Shown here: positions 6,437-12,776 of the stretch, in pieces
Layout of the letters: each line of letters begins with the position of its first letter
Position numbering within the stretch: position 1 is the stretch's first letter
Origin: Sulfurimonas sp.
Lineage (GTDB): Bacteria; Campylobacterota; Campylobacteria; Campylobacterales; Sulfurimonadaceae
NCBI GenBank assembly: GCA_027083475.1
Contig: JALWON010000337.1
Coordinates: 1 to 14,040 of the forward strand
DNA length: 14,040 nt
Direction: 5' to 3'
Program-made: the position numbers and the translations under genes
The notes under the pieces: generated by a model
Told to the model about the DNA's origin: nothing
Database searches by the model: none
Seen by the model: the letters and a program-made list of their open reading frames with translations, nothing else

Positions 6437-7798
6437 TTATTCCTCGTTTATATTTGCTAAAAATTTTCCCTGCACATAATCAATCCCACTTGAGTGTGCC
6501 ATCTCCAAACTCTCTTGCGTTTGTAAGTTTTTTATCCAAGTTTTTATCTTTTTTTCTTCTGCCATCAAACAAAAACCATCAATAATATTTTTATGTTCTT
6601 CCATTTTACCCTCTTTTGAGTAATAGGTATCGTATCGTATCATATCTATATCAAGCTCTCGTAAATATAAAAAGCTTGCATGGTAGCTCCCTACTTTATC
6701 GATACAAATCAAAACCCCAAAACTTTTTAAGTGTTTGATAATGCTATTGTAGCGACTTGTAAAGGAGTAATACTCCTCTTCACTCAAAATAAATACTATT
6801 TTTTGTACCCCTCCTTGTGCAAGAATATCTTGTGCACTCCGCACAAACTTTTCATTTCTTAAAGATGCAGGGGCAATATTGAGTGCTAAAGTTGTCTCAT
6901 TTTGCTGATACTTTTGCACACACTCTTGCAAAACCATTATATCAAAATTTAAACGCAGTCCCAATTTTTGAATAACTTTTATATAGGTTTTTGGGTAAAT
7001 AATTTTTCCATTTTCACCCTGGAGTTTCACAAAACACTCATGCATTACAATGCTCTCTTTTTCAAAAACAGCTTGAGAATGGATAAGCAAATTTTTACGT
7101 TTCATCGCTTGAATTACCATCACTTCCAAATGACTCGGGTCTATGCCCTGCTCTTGCTCTTGTGTTTGCAGCAATTTTTCAAGTAAAAAATCGAGTTCGT
7201 GGGAATAGTATGTATCAACAATAGCTGTAGCAATTTTCACCTCAATATCTTCTACTTTAAAATCCCTCGCCTTTAAAGAGAGAAGCTCCAAAGCTGTTTG
7301 GTACTGCTCTTTATGCCCCTTGAGTCCCAGAATTAAATCGCCCCCTTGAAAATGCCCGATGGGGAAATGAGTGATTTTCTCTTTTTTGAGTGACTCCGCC
7401 AGCCATCGCACACTTTTTTGCAAGACTCTATCTCCTGCTTGTATGCCATACTGTTGATTAATATCACTCAAATTCTCGACCCGCACAAGTACTAAAGTGT
7501 ACTCTTTATGTTTTTTGAGTGCCTCTGTTACATATTTTTCCAAATACTCACGTGTAAATGCACCACTTGCAAAGTCACGGATCTGCACATCAAAACCTTT
7601 ATATAAAAGGTAAAATATAAAATAGGTACTAATCGCTAAAAGAAGAAGAGACTCCACATAAAAAGAGGTCTCCAAAGAACTGTAATTTGTAATGAGGGTA
7701 TGCGAAATAAGGGCTAACACCAAAGCAAAGATGGGCAAACCCATCCGTAATGCTAAAGTAAATCTCTGTTCTCGCTCTTTTATCTCAGGCAGCAGCAT
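6437..7798 (-). CDS. Membrane GGDEF-EAL protein with both domains degenerate
   Basis: This 453-aa protein has two membrane helices (about 20-37 and 48-66), a GGDEF-like domain (about 75-180) and an EAL-like domain (about 225-450). The diguanylate cyclase signature is GGDLI (152-156) and the early metal-binding Asp is replaced (VRVENLSDIN), so cyclase activity is unlikely. In the EAL half, the signature reads ECF, the DDFG loop becomes IDKVGS, and the AEGVE segment becomes IKNLQ. The framework motifs ALNIAPASL, YLRELDIDMIRYD and GIDYVQGKFLA remain. The protein is probably a c-di-GMP binder or a structural regulator rather than an enzyme. It follows gyrB by 14 nt and precedes queF by 2 nt. The ribosome site is weak (GCGAAG region). 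Confidence 0.88.
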   Translation of the reverse strand: MLLPEIKEREQRFTLALRMGLPIFALVLALISHTLITNYSSLETSFYVESLLLLAISTYFIFYLLYKGFDVQIRDFASGAFTREYLEKYVTEALKKHKEYTLVLVRVENLSDINQQYGIQAGDRVLQKSVRWLAESLKKEKITHFPIGHFQGGDLILGLKGHKEQYQTALELLSLKARDFKVEDIEVKIATAIVDTYYSHELDFLLEKLLQTQEQEQGIDPSHLEVMVIQAMKRKNLLIHSQAVFEKESIVMHECFVKLQGENGKIIYPKTYIKVIQKLGLRLNFDIMVLQECVQKYQQNETTLALNIAPASLRNEKFVRSAQDILAQGGVQKIVFILSEEEYYSFTSRYNSIIKHLKSFGVLICIDKVGSYHASFLYLRELDIDMIRYDTYYSKEGKMEEHKNIIDGFCLMAEEKKIKTWIKNLQTQESLEMAHSSGIDYVQGKFLANINEE

Positions 7799-7812
7799 AG
7801 CTTCGCTAGATT

Positions 7813-10128
7813 TTATACATCAAGGTGTTTCACATCTTTTGCATGGGTTTCAATATAGTTTCTTCTTGGCTCAACCTCATCACCCATAAAGAGGGTAAAC
7901 GCATCAGAAGCAATCGCTGCATCTTCTATAGTGACTTGTAAAAGCACACGATTTTCAGGTGTCATTGTTGTTTCCCAAAGTTGCTCAGGATTCATCTCAC
8001 CCAAACCTTTGTAACGTTGAATGTAGGCACCTTTACGTGCATACTCTTTAATGTTCTCAAGCTCTGCAATAATATCATTTTCAAACGACAAATCCCACTC
8101 TTGAATCTTCTTATAGACAAAATTTGCTTCTGTAAAATGTGGAGCAGAAAAAAGTTCATCATTAATGAGTAACTCCTCCATTCCCCCTTGTGTTTGCACA
8201 AAAACATGGATTTCATTTGTTTCTTCATTGATTGTTTTTGTCAAAATGTTGTTGTTAATGCTTGCTAAAAACTTCTCTATTGCAACAAATAAATCTTGTG
8301 CCCCTAAAGCAATCAAATCAGGGTTTTCCACAAAATGACGAATGAGATCCACAAGTGCATAACGACGCTCAAGTGCTTCAAGACTTGCAGCATAATGATC
8401 CACCATTTTAAAATAAGCCACTAAATCATTATGCCCTAAAGTTTGCCCCTCTAAAGACTCTATACCATTGTCAATTAAGAAGTCATTCATTTGACGGTCA
8501 TCTTTAAAGTAAATCTCTTTTTTACCCTTTTTATAACGGTAGAGTGGTGGTTGTGCTAAGTAAAGATACCCTTTTTCCACAACATCACGAAAATGTCTAA
8601 AAAAGAAAGTAAGTAACAGTGTCTGAATGTGCGAACCATCTACATCGGCATCGGTCATAATGACGATTTTGTGATAACGCAGTTTCTCTTCCTTATACTC
8701 TTCACCAATCCCACAGCCCATTGCTGTGATCATATTGGTAATCTCATCTGATTTTAAAATCTTCTCTAAACGTGCTTTTTCCACATTTAAGATCTTTCCT
8801 TTGAGTGGTAAAATCGCCTGAAAAACACGGTCTCGTCCCATTTTTGCTGAACCACCCGCAGAATCCCCTTCCACTAAGTAAAGCTCACAAATGCTAGCAT
8901 CTTTACTTTGACAATCTGCCAATTTCCCTGGAAGTGTCCCTACTGTCATACTGTCTTTACGACGTGTTAAATCTCTTGCTTTTTTTGCAGCTTCACGACC
9001 ACGAGCGGCTGCTAATGCCTTTGCAACAATGGCTTTGGCTTGTATAGGGTTCTCTTCAAAGTACTTCGCAAGGGCATCCCCTGTTGCTTTTTGAATCAGT
9101 GGACGCACATAAGTGTTTCCAAGCTTTCCTTTTGTTTGTCCCTCAAACTGTGGTTCAGGCACACGAGCTGAAACAATGGCAATAAGCCCTTCGCGTACAT
9201 CATCCCCAGATATTTTGACATCTTTCTCTTTTGCTGCTCCGTTTTTAGAGTTATAGTTTGAGATGACACGTGTGAGTGCTGCACGAAAACCAGCCTCATG
9301 GGTTCCTCCATTTGGTGTACGAATGTTATTAACAAAAGAGGCAAGTTTCTCCTCATACCCATCGTTATACATTAAAGCAATATCAAACTCAATATCATCT
9401 GCTTTACCACTAAAACTATAGACATCAGCAACCGCCGTTTTTTTGTTCATATCGGAGACATACTGTGCAATACCACCCTCAAAGTGATACACCTCTTTTG
9501 TACCATCTCGCTCATCGTTAAATTTAATAGTAATAAATGGATTCAGGTATGCTAACTCTTTAAATCTTTTTGAGAGGTACTCGTACTCAAAAGTAATCGT
9601 CTCAGTAAAAATGGAAGGATCAGCAGCAAACTCAATGGTTGTTCCTGTTTTACGTGTTGTACCTGTGACTGCAAGTGCTTTTTGTGGGATCCCCTCTTTA
9701 AAATCTTGCTCATGAATTTGTCCATCACGATAAATCGTCATATGCAAGTCAGAAGAGAGTGCATTCACAACCGAGACACCCACACCATGCAGACCACCAG
9801 AGACTTTATACGTATCTTTATCGAACTTTCCACCAGCATGCAATACTGTTAAAACAACAGTCGCAGCACTCATACCCTCTGTTGGGTGCATATCTGTTGG
9901 AATACCACGACCATTATCAGAGACCTTACAGGTTCCATTTTTTGTGAGTGTTACAGTAATGGTGTCACAGTGTCCAGCCATAGCCTCATCAATTGAGTTG
10001 TCTATAACTTCATACACAAGATGATGTAGACCACGATGCCCAGTGTCACCAATATACATCCCCGGGCGTTTTCTAACAGCTTCTAGACCTTTAAGGACCT
10101 TAATATTACTCGCACCATAATTTTCCAT
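7813..10128 (-). CDS. gyrB: DNA gyrase subunit B
   Basis: This is the ATPase subunit of the A2B2 gyrase that introduces negative supercoils; 771 aa. The GHKL ATPase has Glu40 and Asn44 in YEVIDNSIDEA, then DNGRGIP and GGLHGVGVSVVNALS. The transducer follows, then the TOPRIM domain with LVEGDSAGGSAKMGRDR, PLKGKILNVEKA and MTDADVDGSHI, and the C-terminal YKGLGEMNPEQLWETTM. I start at ATG 10128: GGAG lies five bases upstream (10137-10134), whereas a GTG at 10134 would overlap that ribosome site. It is the first gene of a four-gene minus-strand operon and diverges from the TrmH-type gene across 96 bp. In the Sulfurimonas genomes I recall, gyrB follows dnaA-dnaN; that context is absent here. Confidence 0.98.
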   Translation of the reverse strand: MENYGASNIKVLKGLEAVRKRPGMYIGDTGHRGLHHLVYEVIDNSIDEAMAGHCDTITVTLTKNGTCKVSDNGRGIPTDMHPTEGMSAATVVLTVLHAGGKFDKDTYKVSGGLHGVGVSVVNALSSDLHMTIYRDGQIHEQDFKEGIPQKALAVTGTTRKTGTTIEFAADPSIFTETITFEYEYLSKRFKELAYLNPFITIKFNDERDGTKEVYHFEGGIAQYVSDMNKKTAVADVYSFSGKADDIEFDIALMYNDGYEEKLASFVNNIRTPNGGTHEAGFRAALTRVISNYNSKNGAAKEKDVKISGDDVREGLIAIVSARVPEPQFEGQTKGKLGNTYVRPLIQKATGDALAKYFEENPIQAKAIVAKALAAARGREAAKKARDLTRRKDSMTVGTLPGKLADCQSKDASICELYLVEGDSAGGSAKMGRDRVFQAILPLKGKILNVEKARLEKILKSDEITNMITAMGCGIGEEYKEEKLRYHKIVIMTDADVDGSHIQTLLLTFFFRHFRDVVEKGYLYLAQPPLYRYKKGKKEIYFKDDRQMNDFLIDNGIESLEGQTLGHNDLVAYFKMVDHYAASLEALERRYALVDLIRHFVENPDLIALGAQDLFVAIEKFLASINNNILTKTINEETNEIHVFVQTQGGMEELLINDELFSAPHFTEANFVYKKIQEWDLSFENDIIAELENIKEYARKGAYIQRYKGLGEMNPEQLWETTMTPENRVLLQVTIEDAAIASDAFTLFMGDEVEPRRNYIETHAKDVKHLDV

Positions 10129-10143
10129 AATCACTCCACATTT

Positions 10144-10202
10144 AGCATAATTGGGGATATTTTATCTAAAGTTTACTAAAAATAAGATTTAAAGGGTAAA
10201 AT
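10144..10202. promoter_or_regulatory. Divergent promoter region between gyrB and the TrmH-type gene
   Basis: TAAAAT (10197-10202, +) lies 22 nt before the TrmH-type ATG and fits a -10 box. TATGCT (10149-10144, read on the minus strand) lies 15 nt before the gyrB ATG and fits another. The -35 boxes are weak on both strands. These calls rest on position and A/T pattern only. Confidence 0.35.
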
Positions 10203-10224
10203 ATGCTTTTAAGATAGGAGCCAA

Positions 10225-10977
10225 ATGGTGCAAGACTCACAAGCATATAAAGATAAAAAAGCATTTTTTGAAAAAATAATTACTCTCTACGGACGCAATG
10301 TTTTAGTAGAGATTTTACAAGATGAAACCATCGCTATTCATAAAGTGCATATGGCAGATTCTAACAAAGAGGATGGAGCCATTCAAACCATTCTCTCCCT
10401 TGCAAAAAAACGCAATATTGAAGTTTTTTACCACAAAAAAGCAGCCCTCTCCCGCATCAGTAAAAATGCCAAGCAAGACCAAGGAGTGGCTATTGACATC
10501 ATTGCCCAAGGCTACAAAAATGCCCAAGAAATTCTCAAACTCTCTACATATAGACTCATTGCACTTGATGGTATTCAAAACCCACAAAATTTAGGAATGA
10601 TTATTCGCTCTTGTGCCGCAGGAAACATCGATGGCATCATATTGCCAAAAAAAAGTTCTGCGAAAATCTCTCCTCTTGTGATGAAAGCAAGCGCAGGCAC
10701 ACTCTTTAAACTCCCTCTCTACTTTTGTGACACTCTTGAAGATATTTTACCAAAGCTCCAAAAAACCACTATTTATGCCCTCTCTTCTCATGCAAACAAA
10801 AGTATTTATAAGATGCCACAAGAGAAAAAATCAGTTTTTGTCTTAGGGAATGAGAGTGAGGGTGTGAGTCAAGAGGTACAAAAGCTCTGCAATGACTCTA
10901 TTGCTATTCCTATGAACAGAGAGGTAGAGTCTTTAAATGTCGCTGTTACAGCAGCACTTATTGCGTTTATGCAATAA
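10225..10977 (+). CDS. TrmH/SpoU-family RNA 2'-O-methyltransferase (RlmB-like)
   Basis: This is a SAM-dependent 2'-O-ribose methyltransferase of 250 aa with the alpha/beta-knot (SPOUT) fold. An N-terminal substrate-binding domain (1 to about 100, L30e-like) precedes the catalytic domain. Motif 1 is LDGIQNPQNLGMIIRS (114-129), motif 2 is FVLGNESEGVS, and motif 3 is IPMNREVESLNVAVTAALIAF (228-248, shown here as the region). The domain order suggests 23S rRNA (RlmB-like), but tRNA cannot be excluded. AGGAG lies four bases before the ATG. Its last 52 bp are duplicated 656 bp downstream, and the last 11 bp overlap an antisense antitoxin gene. Its native terminator now sits beyond the inserted toxin-antitoxin pair. 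Confidence 0.93.
   Translation: MVQDSQAYKDKKAFFEKIITLYGRNVLVEILQDETIAIHKVHMADSNKEDGAIQTILSLAKKRNIEVFYHKKAALSRISKNAKQDQGVAIDIIAQGYKNAQEILKLSTYRLIALDGIQNPQNLGMIIRSCAAGNIDGIILPKKSSAKISPLVMKASAGTLFKLPLYFCDTLEDILPKLQKTTIYALSSHANKSIYKMPQEKKSVFVLGNESEGVSQEVQKLCNDSIAIPMNREVESLNVAVTAALIAFMQ
10926..10977 (+). repeat. Left copy of a 52-bp direct repeat (3' end of the TrmH-type gene)
   Basis: Bases 10926-10977 match 11582-11633 at 50 of 52 positions; the differences are at 10930 (T versus G) and 10945 (G versus A). Similarity stops sharply after the TAA stop and within a few bases before AGAG. This copy supplies the last 15 codons and the stop of the functional gene, plus the last codons of the antitoxin on the opposite strand. 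Confidence 0.93.
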
Positions 10978-11263
10978 ACTTATGTTTGTCTTCTATGAGC
11001 TGCCCCGTAATATACTTATGAAGCACACTCTTAATAAAAGTTTGATATTTCAAACCCTCTTGCATAGCGACTGCCTTTATTTTCTCAAGTTCACTTGATG
11101 AAATTCTAATATTCATTTTTGTTTCTTCTTTTCTCACAAATGCTTTTGCAGATTTTTTTAAAAGCTTACTATTCTCCTCATCATTTTGAATTTGCGATAC
11201 ATCAAAACCTTCTAAGGAGTTTATTAATTCTTTTTCTTGCTCATCTATGTAATTAGTTTCCAT
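10967..11263 (-). CDS. RHH (CopG/BrnA-type) antitoxin
   Basis: This 98-aa protein has an acidic, helical N-terminal half (about 1-45, likely the toxin-binding arm). An RHH domain follows: MNIRISSSELEKIKAVAMQE, then LKYQTFIKSVLHKYITGQL. The strand KMNIRIS is the DNA-contacting beta ribbon, and the YQTFIKSVLHKY ending is typical of CopG-like antitoxins paired with BrnT-like toxins. Its ATG overlaps the toxin stop by 11 bp, so the two are translationally coupled. The final codons (Ile, Ala, stop) lie wholly inside the 52-bp repeat, meaning its C-terminus is read from the antisense strand of the TrmH-gene end. Confidence 0.85.
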   Translation of the reverse strand: METNYIDEQEKELINSLEGFDVSQIQNDEENSKLLKKSAKAFVRKEETKMNIRISSSELEKIKAVAMQEGLKYQTFIKSVLHKYITGQLIEDKHKFIA

Positions 11264-11531
11264 TCTTATGCTCCAATAGATATTTAAATCTTCTATCTTT
11301 AAAAATTGTTTTTAAAACAAAATTTTTACCATCCATAACATATGGAATACAGTGAGGATAGTTATGTATTGAGATAACCATGATTCTTTGATTTGGATAA
11401 GTCTCAACATTTGGATGTTGAAAATCTAACAAGACACCCTCTTGCGAAATAATTTCAATCGCTTGCTCAAATGTTAAACCTCTTGTCTCAAAAAGAGTCT
11501 GATTTTTCTCTTCATCATAAATAAAATTCAT
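11253..11531 (-). CDS. BrnT-like type II toxin
   Basis: From ATG 11531 the protein has 92 aa. It opens MNFIYDEEKNQTLFETRGLTFEQA, resembling the BrnT (DUF497) start in which a short strand with D-x-x-K-N is followed by the helix 'H/R-G-(I/L/V)-(S/T)-F-E-x-A' (here RGLTFEQA). A central HPNVETYPNQRIMVI and a late FVLKTIFKDRRFKYLLE (basic, strand-helix) follow. BrnT proteins are RelE-fold ribonucleases that cut mRNA and are neutralised by BrnA. Toxin-first order and the 11-bp overlap with the antitoxin agree with brnTA. Family assignment is by pattern; another RelE-fold toxin group is possible. An upstream TTG (11537) overlaps the -10 box and is rejected. No Shine-Dalgarno is present. Confidence 0.75.
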   Translation of the reverse strand: MNFIYDEEKNQTLFETRGLTFEQAIEIISQEGVLLDFQHPNVETYPNQRIMVISIHNYPHCIPYVMDGKNFVLKTIFKDRRFKYLLEHKNGN

Positions 11532-11549
11532 ATACAATTATAATACAAT
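11532..11549. repeat. Tandem ATACAAT pair over the toxin-antitoxin -10 box
   Basis: ATACAAT occurs at 11532-11538 and 11543-11549, an 11-bp period (one helix turn) that straddles the -10 box. Direct repeats of this kind can be RHH dimer sites, so this is a candidate autorepression operator. The region is AT-rich, which lowers its weight. Confidence 0.35.
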
Positions 11550-11565
11550 GTGAGTACAAAGTCAA
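11537..11565 (-). promoter_or_regulatory. Consensus promoter of the toxin-antitoxin operon
   Basis: On the minus strand, TTGACT (11565-11560), a 17-nt spacer and TATAAT (11542-11537) lie only 5 nt before the toxin ATG. The expected transcription start falls on or next to the ATG, giving a leaderless message. Confidence 0.8.
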
Positions 11566-11581
11566 TAAATTAAATTGATAA

Positions 11582-11633
11582 AGAGGCTTTAAATGTCGCT
11601 ATTACAGCAGCACTTATTGCGTTTATGCAATAA
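11582..11633 (+). repeat. Right copy of the 52-bp direct repeat (displaced TrmH-gene end)
   Basis: It is 50/52 identical to 10926-10977. Read in the TrmH frame it still encodes KEALNVAITAALIAFMQ and a stop. The two differences change motif-3 Ser236 to Ala and Val241 to Ile. The Ser is strongly conserved in SpoU enzymes, consistent with a copy no longer under selection. No start codon or ribosome site serves it, so it is a gene remnant or attachment-site copy. Confidence 0.93.
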
Positions 11634-11640
11634 GTGTTTT
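11611..11640 (+). terminator. Rho-independent terminator, original terminator of the TrmH-type gene
   Basis: CACTTATTGC (11611-11620), loop GTTTAT and GCAATAAGTG (11627-11636) form a perfect 10-bp stem followed by TTTT. Most of the hairpin lies inside the right repeat. The final GTG and the T-run lie just outside it, and they are missing at the left copy, where the stem shrinks to 7 bp with no T-run. Confidence 0.8.
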
Positions 11641-11648
11641 AGATAAAA

Positions 11649-12709
11649 CTACAACGCAACATCTGGATTTCCCTCTTTTACCATATCAATAAAAAGGTCA
11701 AAGAGTTTAAAACTCTCTACTTCTGCGGCAGCCATATTTTCTACCATTGTATCTCTTTGTGTGACAAGACAGTTGTTTTCTTTTAGGCATGCTACTGCTG
11801 ATAGTACATGAGAATGTACTAAAGAGTGTGGTAGCTCTATCGCTTTATAAGCAGGTGTAGCACCAAACATCTCCTTGCCATCTGTATCGTACCATTTTCC
11901 AAGTCTACATGCATGATGATCTCCAAAAGATGCTGCTAGCTCTTTATCTCCTTCTAAAAGAGAAGCATATGCCTTATGTTTAAAGATAATATGGTCTACT
12001 TTAATGAGTGTTGTATAAAGATAATCTGCAACATATTTTGCCTCTCTTGCTGAGACATTGGCATTGTCTGCAAAGGTGTTGAGGGTGTCATAAAACTGTG
12101 CAACATCCTCTTGGGAGTTGGTCGCTATGGCTGTGATATTTTCGGAGTTACTTTGAATCTCACTCGCTTCTTGTTTGAGTGTGTTTGTCGTTATGGCTAT
12201 CTCTTGTGTTGCTTTTTGTGTGCGTTCTGCAAGTTTTCTTACCTCATCAGCAACAACAGCAAAGCCACGACCATGCTCTCCTGCTCGTGCTGCTTCTATG
12301 GCAGCATTGAGTGCAAGCAGATTTGTCTGATCTGCAATATCTTTAATCAAATCAACAACAACAGTAATCTCATTCGTTCGCTCATTTAAAGAGATAATAG
12401 AATCATTAGAGTTGGTAATCAAGCCTATGAGTTCCTCAATCTTGTCCGTAATATTTTGCACAACTTCTTGAGAGCTTGTTGCCTCGTCTGCAGTGCCTTT
12501 AGTTGTCTCTGCAATTTTTTGGACAATAGCAACATTCTGCATAATATCCGCTTGAATAATACTTAATCCCTTCGAGATACCTCCTTAATTTTTATAAATA
12601 TTTTATTGCCATAAAGAATCTTTCCCTTGGCATCTGTTTTTGACACAATAAATTCATCAGCGGAGAGCTATTTTTCATTGTGTGTTGGTACAACTGTTCC
12701 CATACACAT
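11649..12709 (-). pseudogene. Aer-like PAS / MCP / CZB chemoreceptor, disrupted
   Basis: From ATG 12709 (GGGAG upstream) the frame reads MCMGTVVPTHNEK and then TAG (12670-12668). After that stop it continues LSADEFIVSKTD, then AKGKILYGNKIFIKI, the start of an Aer-type PAS domain. Near 12587 this breaks off, and a different frame (-1) opens with GISKGLSIIQADIMQNVAIV, leading into the MCP signalling domain (DQTNLLALNAAIEAARAGE) and a complete CZB domain (VDHIIFK, HHACRLGKWYD, LPHSLVHSH). Most of the PAS and linker is therefore deleted, the frame is shifted, and a nonsense codon is added. A 297-aa product from ATG 12542 is possible but has no ribosome site. The intact ancestor was probably a redox or energy-taxis receptor. 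Confidence 0.85.
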
Positions 12710-12734
12710 AATCTCCCAAATTTAAATTGGAACA

Positions 12735-12743
12735 ATTGTAGCA
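12735..12743 (-). promoter_or_regulatory. Extended -10 promoter of the disrupted receptor
   Basis: The minus strand reads TGCTACAAT, an extended -10 (TGn plus TACAAT), 25 nt before the ATG at 12709. The -35 region is a T-rich run. The element lies just downstream of the CheW-CZB gene, so the receptor could have been transcribed on its own. Confidence 0.4.
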
Positions 12744-12776
12744 TAAGAAATGTAAATAAAAAAATTTAGAAAACTT

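Larger units (their letters stand above)
10978..11633. mobile_element. Putative toxin-antitoxin cassette inserted at the 3' end of the TrmH-type gene
   Basis: One 656-bp repeat unit separates the two 52-bp copies and holds only a promoter, a BrnT-like toxin and an RHH antitoxin. The geometry is that of site-specific integration into the end of a gene: the upstream gene keeps an intact 3' end, and the displaced end (right copy) keeps the original flank, including the terminator arm. No integrase, transposase or terminal inverted repeat is present, so movement would need a recombinase in trans or homologous recombination. An old tandem duplication is a possible alternative, but it would not explain the unrelated genes between the copies. 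Confidence 0.55.

Noticed and set aside
10129..10134. GTG start for gyrB at 10134
   Set aside because: The GTG overlaps the GGAG ribosome site (10137-10134), which is correctly spaced for ATG 10128.
11532..11537. TTG start for the toxin at 11537
   Set aside because: It overlaps the TATAAT -10 box and would not be on the transcript.
11582..11633. Right repeat as a separate small gene
   Set aside because: It is only about 17 codons long, has no start codon or ribosome site, and is preceded by an in-frame stop.
12710..12776. Terminator after the CheW-CZB gene
   Set aside because: The region is A/T runs without a convincing stem; only the extended -10 element could be supported.
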